Virus record (IMG/VR): IMGVR_UViG_3300035183_001040
Span: 1-64,000 of that record
Origin: a virus
Strand: one strand, 5' to 3'
DNA length: 64,000 bases
A program made the translations under genes and the position numbers. Position 1 is the first letter of the stretch; every line of letters begins with the position of its first letter. Below, in pieces: positions 14,310-22,009 of this stretch. A model generated the notes under the pieces. The model saw only the letters and a program-made list of their open reading frames with translations, did not search any database and was not told the origin of the DNA.

Positions 14310-15802
14310 TCGTCGAGCTCGGCAACCTGCACGCTCGCGTGATCCAGCACACGGCTCGGGAAACACGCTGGCTCAGCGACTACCTCGCCTTCCCCGATGA
14401 GAAGGCTCGGTTCCGCAAGCTTCCTCCGTGGAAGCGCGGCGATGGGATGCTTCGCATGCTCTCCGAGGCGACGATGACCTTTCCAGCCGGGTTTCGCGAC
14501 GCCGTCGCGAAGCAGGCAGCGGTAGACGGAATCAAGGTCGAGTGGGTGGATAAGCGCAAGCCTCCAGCGCAAGTCTCTCCAGACCCGAACGTCGATGTGA
14601 GCTGGCTCCGCGACTATCAGCTCGAAGCACTCCGGACGGGCAAAGAGCGGGGTGTTTTCCACCATGTGACAGGCGCGGGCAAGACCATGGTCATGGCGGC
14701 TCTTTGCGCTCAGTACAACCAGCTTCGCTGGGGTGTCTTCACGCATGACAAGACGCTACTGTCGCAGACCGCAGACCGCTTCGAGAAGCGCATCGGGGAA
14801 GAGGTCGGGTTCATTGGAGACGGCGCCGTTGCCCCGAAGCGTATCACGGCGGCGATGTTTCAGACCGCATACCGGCGTCTGCTGGCGCGCGACAAGAGGA
14901 TGCTCGACTGGCTCTGCAGTCTTGACGGCATCCTGGTCGACGAGTGCCACATCGTTCCCGCGGCGACGTTTTTGCACGTCGTGATGGCAACGCCGAACGC
15001 CTACTTTCGGTACGGCTTTTCCGCGACGCCGTTTGCCCGCGGGGACAAGAAGAGCATCTTTACCTGGGGCGCACTCGGCCCGGTGATCCATCGAGTCACC
15101 GCCCAGCGGCTCATCGATGCCGGGCTGCTCGCGAAGCCGAAAATCAAGATGGTCCCTGTGCGCCAGAAGTGCACGGGCAGCACGTGGGCCTCGGTGTACT
15201 CGGAGGCGATCGTGCGAAGCTCAGCTCGAAACTCTGTCCTCGTCTCGATTGCTCGCGTCGCGGCCAAGCCGTGCTTTCTGTTCGTGCAGCGAATCGAGCA
15301 CGGTAGGATTTTGGAGCGGGCGCTTCGAGCCGCAGGCGAAAAGGTGGAGTTCGTGTGGGGGCAGCACGAAACTGCACAGCGCAAAGCAGCCATCCGTCGC
15401 CTTGTGCACGGCGACACCGACATCCTCATCTGCAACGTCGTGTTCCAGCACGGCATCGACGTCCCGGAGCTCCAGTCCGTGATCATCGGCTCGGGAGGAA
15501 AGTCTGTGATTGCCGCGCTTCAGGATATCGGCCGAGGTACTCGCCGCCACGACAGCGCCGGGCGCGTGACCAAGACCGAGTTTGACGTGTGGGACATCGC
15601 GGACAAGGGCTGTGGCTGTGCGAGCCCTTCGAAACACCTCGGCTGCAAGTGGCTTGAGCGGCATACACGAGGCCGGCTCGCGGCCTACTCAATCGAGAAG
15701 TTCGACGTGGCAGAAGTTGCACAAGTTGTTGATAACCGGGTCAGGAGCATGCAAAATGATCGTCAGCAGGTTCATGGAACGCATGACGGACGTGCAGGTT
15801 GA
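14306..15802 (+). CDS. SF2 DNA/RNA helicase (UvsW/DEAD-like)
   Basis: 498 aa; GTG start overlapping the previous stop. Motif I is TGAGKT at residues 122-127, motif II DECH at 212-215, motif III SATP at 239-242 and motif VI QDIGRGTRR at 406-414. The Q-motif region, LRDYQLEAL, is at 101-109. The DECH box and motif VI place it with the UvsW/RecG-like superfamily 2 helicases common in phages, which act on branched replication or recombination intermediates. A Cys cluster (CGCASPSKHLGC) follows motif VI and may bind zinc. Confidence 0.9.
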   Translation: MIVELGNLHARVIQHTARETRWLSDYLAFPDEKARFRKLPPWKRGDGMLRMLSEATMTFPAGFRDAVAKQAAVDGIKVEWVDKRKPPAQVSPDPNVDVSWLRDYQLEALRTGKERGVFHHVTGAGKTMVMAALCAQYNQLRWGVFTHDKTLLSQTADRFEKRIGEEVGFIGDGAVAPKRITAAMFQTAYRRLLARDKRMLDWLCSLDGILVDECHIVPAATFLHVVMATPNAYFRYGFSATPFARGDKKSIFTWGALGPVIHRVTAQRLIDAGLLAKPKIKMVPVRQKCTGSTWASVYSEAIVRSSARNSVLVSIARVAAKPCFLFVQRIEHGRILERALRAAGEKVEFVWGQHETAQRKAAIRRLVHGDTDILICNVVFQHGIDVPELQSVIIGSGGKSVIAALQDIGRGTRRHDSAGRVTKTEFDVWDIADKGCGCASPSKHLGCKWLERHTRGRLAAYSIEKFDVAEVAQVVDNRVRSMQNDRQQVHGTHDGRAG

Positions 15803-15962
15803 TGCCGTGGAGCGCGAGCTTCTGCGGCGCCTTTCGGATTCGCTACCGGTTTCCCCGGCCGAGGTGGCGGACTTCGCCGTTCGCATGCTCATTCTTGCGC
15901 TCGAAGAAATCCGAGTTCTTCGCGCCGAGAACGCCAAGCTTCGCCGCGCCGCAGCAGCGTGA
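15756..15962 (+). CDS. Small leucine-zipper-like protein
   Basis: 68 aa, overlapping the end of the helicase gene by 47 bases. The ATG at 15756 has GGAG nine bases before it. The protein is helical throughout, with a C-terminal ILALEEIRVLRAENAKLRR zipper. No family recognised. The overlap and good ribosome site support it, but it is short. Confidence 0.5.
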   Translation: MIVSRFMERMTDVQVDAVERELLRRLSDSLPVSPAEVADFAVRMLILALEEIRVLRAENAKLRRAAAA

Positions 15963-16041
15963 AAAATCAGAGCAGGCCAAGGCAAACCGCATAAGGCTAT
16001 GCGTCAGGGGCACGTACAACTCCGGCTTGGAGGTAGCGGGC

Positions 16042-16727
16042 GTGGAGAACCTTTGCGCTGGGTGCAGGTACAGCGCCGATTCGCGAACCTGCTTCCTCCT
16101 GCGCCCACGCCCGATGTTATCCCGTGCGCGAAGCTTCCCCCTCCTCCTCTTCTTTCAGACGGGGCAAACCCAGCAGAAGACGTGCGACAGATGGCAGTTG
16201 CGTTCACCGAGGCTGCCAGGCGGTACTACCCGCACACGCGGGCACTCGCGCACATTCGCCCCAGAACGCCTTTGACCGTGGTTGTCGAACTTCCGTACTA
16301 CGCCGAGATGGCCGAGTTCGCGGGCAAACTGCGCACCTACAGGATTTCGCCCTTCGGCTGGTGCGCGTTCAGCGTCGAGGCGTGGGTAGAGCACGGAAGG
16401 CGCAGAATTTCTCCCTCGCCGAGGTGGGTCTTTTCTCTCAAACGGATCGAGTCCCGCGCTGACTGGTACGCGTGGGAGCAATCGAAGTGGGCAGGCGGCA
16501 GGCTGTACATGTCGCCTTCGCATCGCGACCTTTACCGGCTCTATGAGCAGATGCGGAGCGCGATCTTGCGCGAACCTGAGCTCGACGACGCAGTCGTGCA
16601 GCGCGTCGTGCAGCGTGTTCTCCCGCCTTCGCTCTACAGGAAGCTCGAAGCGCGTGCGAAGGCTGAGACAGAGTTCAAGCAGGCCGAGCTTGACGACGCG
16701 CTTAGGAGAGGAGAGTTCGTCTGGTGA
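16042..16727 (+). CDS. Unknown protein, probably one gene with a -1 frameshift
   Basis: Codon use changes frame around 16090-16150. The first part, read from the GTG at 16042 (GGAGGTAGCGGGC before it), gives ENLCAGCRYSADSRTCFLL, a convincing Cys-x2-Cys zinc-site start. The second part, in the -1 frame, continues VIPCAKLPP and then a well-formed domain up to the stop at 16727 that overlaps the DnaB gene. Read as one protein, the fourth Cys of the zinc site would come from the second frame. If there is no frameshift, the downstream frame could start as early as 15999, but its first 40 codons look non-coding. No family recognised. Confidence 0.5.
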
Positions 16728-18016
16728 ATGCACAGAAATCTGAATCGTACTGCCTGGACCCGAGCTTCGAGCACGTTGTCGGAGTGCTCTGCTCGACCAG
16801 CCCGAAGTTCTACGGAGTCATCGGCTACGCCGTCGATCCTGAGGCGATTTCGCAGGAGGGCGTGCGCCTGCTCGTTCGCGCGGCCCAAGCAGTCGCGAAG
16901 GAGACAGGGCGCGGCCCTTCAGACCACAAGATCGTCGTGCAGAGGATCCGGCGCTGGGTCGAGGAGGGGAAGGTAACGCACAAGGCGCTCGACGAAGCCA
17001 TCGATGTGCTCTCGGAGACGAGCACCCCTTCGGACGAGGCGCAAGTCGTGAACGAGCTCAGGGCAGTCATCAAGCGCAGGATGGAGGCGCAGGCTGTGCG
17101 TGCAGCCATGGAGGAGTACAGCCGCCGAGGCGACTTCGACCAGGTGCTCAAACTTCTCCAGCGCGCCCGCTCCGTAGGCACGACGGACACGAGCGTCGGT
17201 TTGCGGCTCGGTCCTGGGAGCTTCGACGAGATTCGTCGCATGCGCCACCTCGACCGCATGCCGTTCGGCATCCCGGAGCTCGACATGGCGCTCTCGGGCG
17301 GACTCCCTCGGGGGTGTGCTGCGCTGTTCATGGCCAAGAGCGGCGGCGGAAAGAGCATGGCTCTTTCGCACGTCTCCGCGGACTTGATCAACAAGTCGCA
17401 CTTCGTTGCGTACGCAACGCTGGAACTCCCGCCCGTCGAAGTCATGGCCCGTGTGAAGGCAAACCTCACGGGCGTCCCGATCTCCAAAATCCTGCACGAG
17501 GACGAGCGCGAAGCGGAAGAACGCATCGAGGAACTCCTGCCAACCCTAGGCACGTTCGTGTGCAAAAGCTTCCCTGCAAAGATTACGACCGTGGCGCACA
17601 TCGAGGACTGGATCAAGGAGTTGGAGCAGGAAGAGGGCTACCCGTGCGACCTGGTAGTCATCGACTACATCGACAAGATGGCCTCGTCGAACAAGAACGA
17701 TCGCAGTCCGTACGAGATCCAAGGAACCGTCGCCGAAGAGTTCCGTCTCTTCGTCGAGCGCACAGGCAAGTGGGGCCTGTCGGCAAGCCAAGCCCGCAGA
17801 AGTGCTGGAAAGGAAAAGAACCGCCGGCTTGACCAAGACGACATGGCAGACAGCATCAACAAGGTTCGCGCGATCGACCTACTCGTCACCATCAACCCCG
17901 ATTCGAGCGGTGAACAGTACGAGTACTACGTTGCGAAGTTCCGCTTCGGGCGCGGCGAGTTTTCCGTCGGCCCGTTCCCGCATGACCTGCCCTTAGGGCG
18001 CTTAGTCGTCCGGTGA
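16724..18016 (+). CDS. Replicative DNA helicase, DnaB type
   Basis: 430 aa. GTG start overlapping the previous stop. Residues 1-150 form a helical N-terminal domain. The RecA-like core begins near 178 with the FGIPELDMALSGGLPRG entry loop. Walker A is AKSGGGKS at 204-211, and Walker B VVIDYIDKM at 311-319. The later ASQARRSAGKEK and DSINKVRAIDLLVTI segments match DnaB motifs 3 and 4. It would unwind the fork 5' to 3' and works with the primase at 18723. The encoded protein is slightly shorter than bacterial DnaB (about 470 aa). Confidence 0.9.
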   Translation: MNAQKSESYCLDPSFEHVVGVLCSTSPKFYGVIGYAVDPEAISQEGVRLLVRAAQAVAKETGRGPSDHKIVVQRIRRWVEEGKVTHKALDEAIDVLSETSTPSDEAQVVNELRAVIKRRMEAQAVRAAMEEYSRRGDFDQVLKLLQRARSVGTTDTSVGLRLGPGSFDEIRRMRHLDRMPFGIPELDMALSGGLPRGCAALFMAKSGGGKSMALSHVSADLINKSHFVAYATLELPPVEVMARVKANLTGVPISKILHEDEREAEERIEELLPTLGTFVCKSFPAKITTVAHIEDWIKELEQEEGYPCDLVVIDYIDKMASSNKNDRSPYEIQGTVAEEFRLFVERTGKWGLSASQARRSAGKEKNRRLDQDDMADSINKVRAIDLLVTINPDSSGEQYEYYVAKFRFGRGEFSVGPFPHDLPLGRLVVR

Positions 18017-18026
18017 AGGTGCCTAC

Positions 18027-18719
18027 ATGCCTGCGAAACTCCACCAAATCCAGCAGCTTGTCGCGAACTACTACGGGGTGAGCGTCGGCGACGTCCTTTC
18101 GTCGTCCAGGTCGAGGTCGGTAGTGCACGCGCGCCATGTAGCGATGTGGTTTTGCCGAACGCACACGAAGGCTTCGCTGAACGAAATCGGACGCGCGTTC
18201 GGTCGAGACCACGCAACCGTCATGACGGCTGTTCGTTGCATCGCGCGCGCTCTCGAAACGGACGGGGCGCTGAAGGGCGAAATCTCAGAGATCACACGCG
18301 CGATCGAAAAGTCTCAAGAGGATCGCACAAGGCATAGGGGGATGACCAGCTACGCGCTTCAGATCAACGAAAAGCATGCGGAGATTATCGCCGACGCGCT
18401 CGACCTCTACGTTCGCATCGGGCTCGGGCAGTTCGAGGAAATCGTGCGCGTCTACGACCGCAAGTACGCGCTCTCGCCCGAGGTGAAGCAGCGCATGGTC
18501 GAGAAGATTCAAGCCGCTAAGGTTCTCGCCGGGCATACACCACACGGGAGCTACGGGCTCTTGAACCCGGAGGTGAGCGACTGGTTTCGTGTCGCGTACG
18601 ACATCCTCCAGGTCGTTCGGGACCGGAACGTCTCTTCTCCGGCGGTTGCCGTCGACGAAGGCATCCGAGTGGCAGAAGGCGAGCCTCTGCCGACCATCGC
18701 ACCATCGGAGCAGTTTTGA
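18027..18719 (+). CDS. DnaA domain IV protein fused to a second phage domain
   Basis: 230 aa. Residues 3-80 match the DnaA C-terminal DNA-binding domain: YYGVSVGDVLSSSRSR, ARHVAMWFCRTHT, then the signature GRDHATVMTAV at 59-69, which in DnaA contacts the DnaA box. Residues 105-165 form another domain (YALQINEKHAEIIADALDLY, then GLGQFEEIVRVYD) that I recognise from small phage proteins of unknown function. There is no AAA+ domain, so it cannot melt DNA as DnaA does. It could direct the helicase to an origin or compete with host DnaA. Confidence 0.8.
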   Translation: MPAKLHQIQQLVANYYGVSVGDVLSSSRSRSVVHARHVAMWFCRTHTKASLNEIGRAFGRDHATVMTAVRCIARALETDGALKGEISEITRAIEKSQEDRTRHRGMTSYALQINEKHAEIIADALDLYVRIGLGQFEEIVRVYDRKYALSPEVKQRMVEKIQAAKVLAGHTPHGSYGLLNPEVSDWFRVAYDILQVVRDRNVSSPAVAVDEGIRVAEGEPLPTIAPSEQF

Positions 18720-18722
18720 CCC

Positions 18723-19628
18723 ATGCGGGGCGCTGACGCAGAACGCATCTTCCGAGCTTTACCGCGCGCACACAGGGCTGGCGCGTGGTGGCGCATCGCA
18801 TGCCCGCTTTGCGAAGACGAGGGCCACACCGACCGAAAGCTGAGCATGGGCGTGCACTCGGAGACAGGTCACGTGCACTGCTTCAGGTGCGGCTTCCGCG
18901 GGAGGCTGGAAGGCGAGGACTTCCAATCGCCGACACCCGAGAGCAGCAACGAAGGTAACGCCGTCTCGGCCATTCCTCCGCCAGAGGGCTTCGTGCCGCT
19001 CGGTGAGGAGCCGGGCTCAGGCGCGCTCACGTTCCAGGAAGCCCGCGACTACCTTCTCGTCCGGCGCAAAGTCCCGCTCCCTTCCGTACGAAGGATGCGC
19101 GTTGGTGCGTGCGCTGAAGGCTGGTACGCGGGACGCATCGTCGTTCCCGTTCTCGACGACGACGGAGAAACGTGGCTCGGCTACGTGGCGCGGCTTTGGG
19201 CCGACCCGCCCAGGAGCGCCGAAGGCGCCGCCGCGCTCAAGTACCTGTACCCGAAAGGGATGCGGCGCGGGCAAATCCTGTACAACCGCCGCGTTCTCGA
19301 CACCGAAACCGACGTGCCCGTCCTCGTCGTCGAGGGCGTGTTCGACGCGCTCGCCTTCCCCGACGATGCCGTTGCTCTGCTCGGCACCTGCTCGGAGGCG
19401 CAAACCGAACTGCTCAAGGCCGCAAAGCGCCCCATCGCTATCGTGCTCGACGGCGACGCGTGGGAGAAAGGGCACATGCTCGCCGCGCGACTTCAGTTCG
19501 ATGGGCTGCGCGCAGGATGTGTGCGTCTCCCTCCCGGAGCGGACCCTGACGAAGTTCCGCGCGAGGCCTTGATCGACGCAACCCGTAGGAGCATAGGCAA
19601 GTTTGACCCAGTACCCTTGCATACCTGA
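18723..19628 (+). CDS. DNA primase-like protein (CHC2 zinc finger and TOPRIM)
   Basis: 301 aa. Zinc ligands Cys27, Cys30, Cys53 and Cys56 form a CHC2-type finger. The TOPRIM domain has VVEGVFDAL (Glu204) and VLDGDA (Asp243 and Asp245). The order finger then TOPRIM fits DnaG/T7-type primases, and it directly follows the DnaB-type helicase and DnaA-like gene. It would make RNA primers at the fork. The region between finger and TOPRIM is short, so only the core of a DnaG-type catalytic domain is present. Confidence 0.85.
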   Translation: MRGADAERIFRALPRAHRAGAWWRIACPLCEDEGHTDRKLSMGVHSETGHVHCFRCGFRGRLEGEDFQSPTPESSNEGNAVSAIPPPEGFVPLGEEPGSGALTFQEARDYLLVRRKVPLPSVRRMRVGACAEGWYAGRIVVPVLDDDGETWLGYVARLWADPPRSAEGAAALKYLYPKGMRRGQILYNRRVLDTETDVPVLVVEGVFDALAFPDDAVALLGTCSEAQTELLKAAKRPIAIVLDGDAWEKGHMLAARLQFDGLRAGCVRLPPGADPDEVPREALIDATRRSIGKFDPVPLHT

Positions 19629-19646
19629 GAGAGGAAGGAGTTGTTC

Positions 19647-19850
19647 ATGAGCTACAAGCGACGAAAGACTGCGCTCAACTTCTTCGAGTGCCGGAAGCTA
19701 TCGACCATCGTACGCGAGCATACGTCGAAGGCGCTCACCGAGAAATTCGGCATCGCGCGCGAAACGATCCACCGTGCGCTCGCCGGAGAACCCATCCACG
19801 TCGGGACGCGCGCGGTGATTGAGAAAATCTTCGAGGAGTACGAGACGTGA
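19647..19850 (+). CDS. Small lambda-repressor-like HTH protein
   Basis: 67 aa, ATG after GAGGAAGGAG. Residues 25-60 (SKALTEKFGIARETIHRALA, then VIEKIFEEY) fit a Cro/C1-type helix-turn-helix. It may regulate the region or the modification operon downstream. Confidence 0.6.
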   Translation: MSYKRRKTALNFFECRKLSTIVREHTSKALTEKFGIARETIHRALAGEPIHVGTRAVIEKIFEEYET

Positions 19851-19983
19851 CCAACTACACGCGAGGTCTTGGCCTAGCCACCGTACGCCTTCGCTGGTCT
19901 GCTAGTATGCACGGGACTTCTTTGATCCCGACGAGATCTCGCGTCCACAACCCGACGCGCTCCAGTTCGCGTGCTGGCCGGAT

Positions 19984-20505
19984 GTGTGCGGAATGATATG
20001 GCATCTCTCCTATCGCGCCGATCCGCGCGTCAGGGAGCTTGCAGATCGGCATTACAGTCGGCGGACGGTCGGCGCACCTCAATTCGTTCCGCCCGGCCGA
20101 TGTCTCGTCCTCTTCGTGCCAGGTGCGTTCTGGGTTACGTCATGGCAAGAATATACCAGGCACAATTGGAATGGTGCGTGGATGTGCAGCGCATTTCGGC
20201 GCGAGTACGGTGACATGATCGCGTCACGCATGATTGTGGATGCGCTCGCCGCGACCCGTTGGCGTTGGCCTGACGTGCCAGAAATCGCGTGTTCATGCGG
20301 GTGCCGGGTGGCGATGGTCACCTTCGTGGACGGCTCGAAGGTGAAGCGCAAGCGTGACCTCGGCCGATGTTTTCGGCGGGCAGGCTTCGTCGAGTGCACA
20401 CAGCACACGAAGAAATCAGGGCTGACCGTACTGCACATCGATCCGCGTGATCTGCCTGCGGCAGAACCTCCTATCGGAGCTCAGCGCATACTCCTTGGCT
20501 TGTAA
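19984..20505 (+). CDS. Unknown protein of a widespread phage family
   Basis: 173 aa from the GTG at 19984; an ATG three codons later is equally possible and neither has a strong ribosome site. The N-terminal MIWHLSYRADPRVRELADRH, followed by PPGRCLVLFVPGAFWVTSW and a TRHNWNGAWMCSAFR segment, is a pattern I recognise from proteins of actinobacterial and other phages with no assigned function. Cysteines in CSCGC near the middle may bind metal. Codon use supports coding from 19984; the 130 bases before it hold no clear gene. Confidence 0.7.
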   Translation: MCGMIWHLSYRADPRVRELADRHYSRRTVGAPQFVPPGRCLVLFVPGAFWVTSWQEYTRHNWNGAWMCSAFRREYGDMIASRMIVDALAATRWRWPDVPEIACSCGCRVAMVTFVDGSKVKRKRDLGRCFRRAGFVECTQHTKKSGLTVLHIDPRDLPAAEPPIGAQRILLGL

Positions 20506-20506
20506 C

Positions 20507-20995
20507 ATGCACGATACCGTGCCAACTTCGCTCGCCATGGATCTCGCAACCTGGATTCTCCACGCATCGCTGCTCGTAACCGACGCGCACGGCCATCACC
20601 CCATGCGGCCGATCGCCGCTGAGGGCGCGCAGGCCATCGCCCGCGCGTGCGAGCGGCAACCGGACGAGCAGGCGCAGCGCAAGTGCGCGGCGGTCTACCT
20701 CGTGATGGCCTTCCGCGAGTCAGGCTACCGGCTCGATGCCGTCGGCGACGGCGGGCGCGCCCGCGGGCCCTTCCAGGTCCACACCAAGCGCGCGCCGCGC
20801 ACCTGGTCCGAGGCGGTCGAGCAGTACACGCCCATCCTCGTGCGCTCTGCTACCTCGTGCGCCGAGCCCCTGGAGATGCTCGCCACCGGGCGGTGCGGCA
20901 CCTCGGTGGGTAGGCGCATCTCGCGCGAGCGGATGGCAGAGGCGGAGCGGATCGCGAACGCTGAACAGGAGTCAACATCGATCGAGAACCACTGA
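20507..20995 (+). CDS. Lytic-transglycosylase/lysozyme-like protein
   Basis: 162 aa. Residues 69-92 (FRESGYRLDAVGDGGRARG, then PFQVH) match the active-site region of SLT-type lytic transglycosylases, with Glu71 as the likely catalytic acid and a GPFQ corresponding to the GLFQ/GLMQ motif. There is no signal peptide or membrane segment. It lies in the replication operon, away from the lysis genes, so it may act in the virion, in host envelope modification, or as an endolysin needing a holin. The GH25 enzyme at 26094 is the more obvious endolysin. Confidence 0.6.
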   Translation: MHDTVPTSLAMDLATWILHASLLVTDAHGHHPMRPIAAEGAQAIARACERQPDEQAQRKCAAVYLVMAFRESGYRLDAVGDGGRARGPFQVHTKRAPRTWSEAVEQYTPILVRSATSCAEPLEMLATGRCGTSVGRRISRERMAEAERIANAEQESTSIENH

Positions 20996-21092
20996 CGACG
21001 CGAGCGCGACGAGACACAGCGTGGTGCTCGAAAATCGCATGCGCGCCCGTGGCTGACGGGCGGCGGCTTACTGTGCTACTGTCCTTTGCAGC

Positions 21093-21653
21093 ATGACTGA
21101 CAAGATTGCCGAAGCGTGGAGGACCATCCTTACAGAACTCGGGTATTCAGCGTCCGACGTGCACCTTGCAGAGTCTCCAGATCGCGTTGCCCGCTACATG
21201 CGGCAGTGGCACACGGCCGCGGCTCCAGCGCCGGAGCTTACGGTCTTTGACAACACCAACCCGCGCTACGACGAGTTGATCACGACGGAGCAGATTTGGT
21301 TCTACTCGCAGTGCGCACACCACGGGCTTCCGTTCTTCGGCACGGTCGCTGTCGGGTACATCCCCGGAGATCACATCCTAGGGCTGTCGAAGTTCGCACG
21401 GGTTGTCGACTACTTCGCGCACAGGTTCCAGGTGCAGGAGCGCATGACACACCAGATCGCAGAATTTCTCGACGAACGCCTAAGACCCAAGGGGTTAGGC
21501 GTGATCGTTCGAGCAGAGCACCTGTGCATGAGTTCCCGCGGGGTTCAGCGTCCCGGGCACAGGACTACGACGAGCGCACTGCGAGGTGTGTTCAGGGACA
21601 ACCCGGCAGCTCGTTCTGAATGGCTGGAATTCGCGAACGGAGGAAAACGGTGA
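21093..21653 (+). CDS. folE: GTP cyclohydrolase I (FolE)
   Basis: 186 aa. The key stretch is SQCAHHGLPFFG at residues 72-83, followed by VGYIPGDHILGLSKFAR (87-103) and QVQERMTHQIA. Cys74, His77 and Cys145 (in LCMSSRGV) correspond to the zinc ligands of E. coli FolE. The protein converts GTP to dihydroneopterin triphosphate, the first step of both folate and 7-deazaguanine synthesis. Its place beside QueD, QueE and a DpdA-type gene shows that the 7-deazaguanine branch is meant. The length is typical. Confidence 0.92.
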   Translation: MTDKIAEAWRTILTELGYSASDVHLAESPDRVARYMRQWHTAAAPAPELTVFDNTNPRYDELITTEQIWFYSQCAHHGLPFFGTVAVGYIPGDHILGLSKFARVVDYFAHRFQVQERMTHQIAEFLDERLRPKGLGVIVRAEHLCMSSRGVQRPGHRTTTSALRGVFRDNPAARSEWLEFANGGKR

Positions 21654-22009
21654 GTTCAGGCACGCTTGTGTGGGCAACGGAGCAGGTTGTCGGTTATCAC
21701 TGCTGGCCTGAGGCGCCGAAGGAGGACCGCATCGAGTACCTGCGTTCGCCTCATCGCCATGTGTTCAAAATCACGGTCTTTGTTGGCGTGACGAACGACG
21801 ATCGCCAGGTTGAGTTCCACGTACTCAAGCGCGCCATTCGGTCTCGCGGGCTTGCGCAGTTCGCAACCAACGAATTTGGTGAGTACGACTTTGGCTACTC
21901 CTCGTGCGAGGCGATCGCTCGGACCATCATGGACAACGTTGGCTTCGACGGAGTTCGCGCAGTAGAAGTCTCTGAAGACGGGGAAACCGGAGCAAGGGTG
22001 TTCAAATGA
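21650..22009 (+). CDS. T-fold/QueD-like protein of the modification cassette
   Basis: 119 aa. GTG start overlapping the folE stop, with GGAGGAAAACG before it. The pattern GYHCWPEAP, then SPHRHVFKITVFVGV and DRQVEFHVLKRAI, and later SCEAIARTI and EVSEDGETGA resembles the 6-pyruvoyl-tetrahydropterin synthase (T-fold) layout: a first His/Cys, an HRH pair like the HGH of QueD, and a C-terminal Glu strand. The Cys and HRH could hold a metal. It is not the pathway QueD, which is at 24724, so it may bind a pterin or the modified base. The fold is inferred by eye. Confidence 0.55.
   Translation: MSSGTLVWATEQVVGYHCWPEAPKEDRIEYLRSPHRHVFKITVFVGVTNDDRQVEFHVLKRAIRSRGLAQFATNEFGEYDFGYSSCEAIARTIMDNVGFDGVRAVEVSEDGETGARVFK

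Noticed and set aside
19846-19998. 50-codon GTG frame between the HTH gene and 19984
   Set aside because: It overlaps the previous stop in the usual way, but its codon use is poor and it runs through the start region of the next, well-supported gene.
20996-21092. Possible tRNA or small RNA before folE
   Set aside because: The stretch has GC-rich dyads but cannot be folded into a cloverleaf with a T-arm; it is probably only the folE leader.
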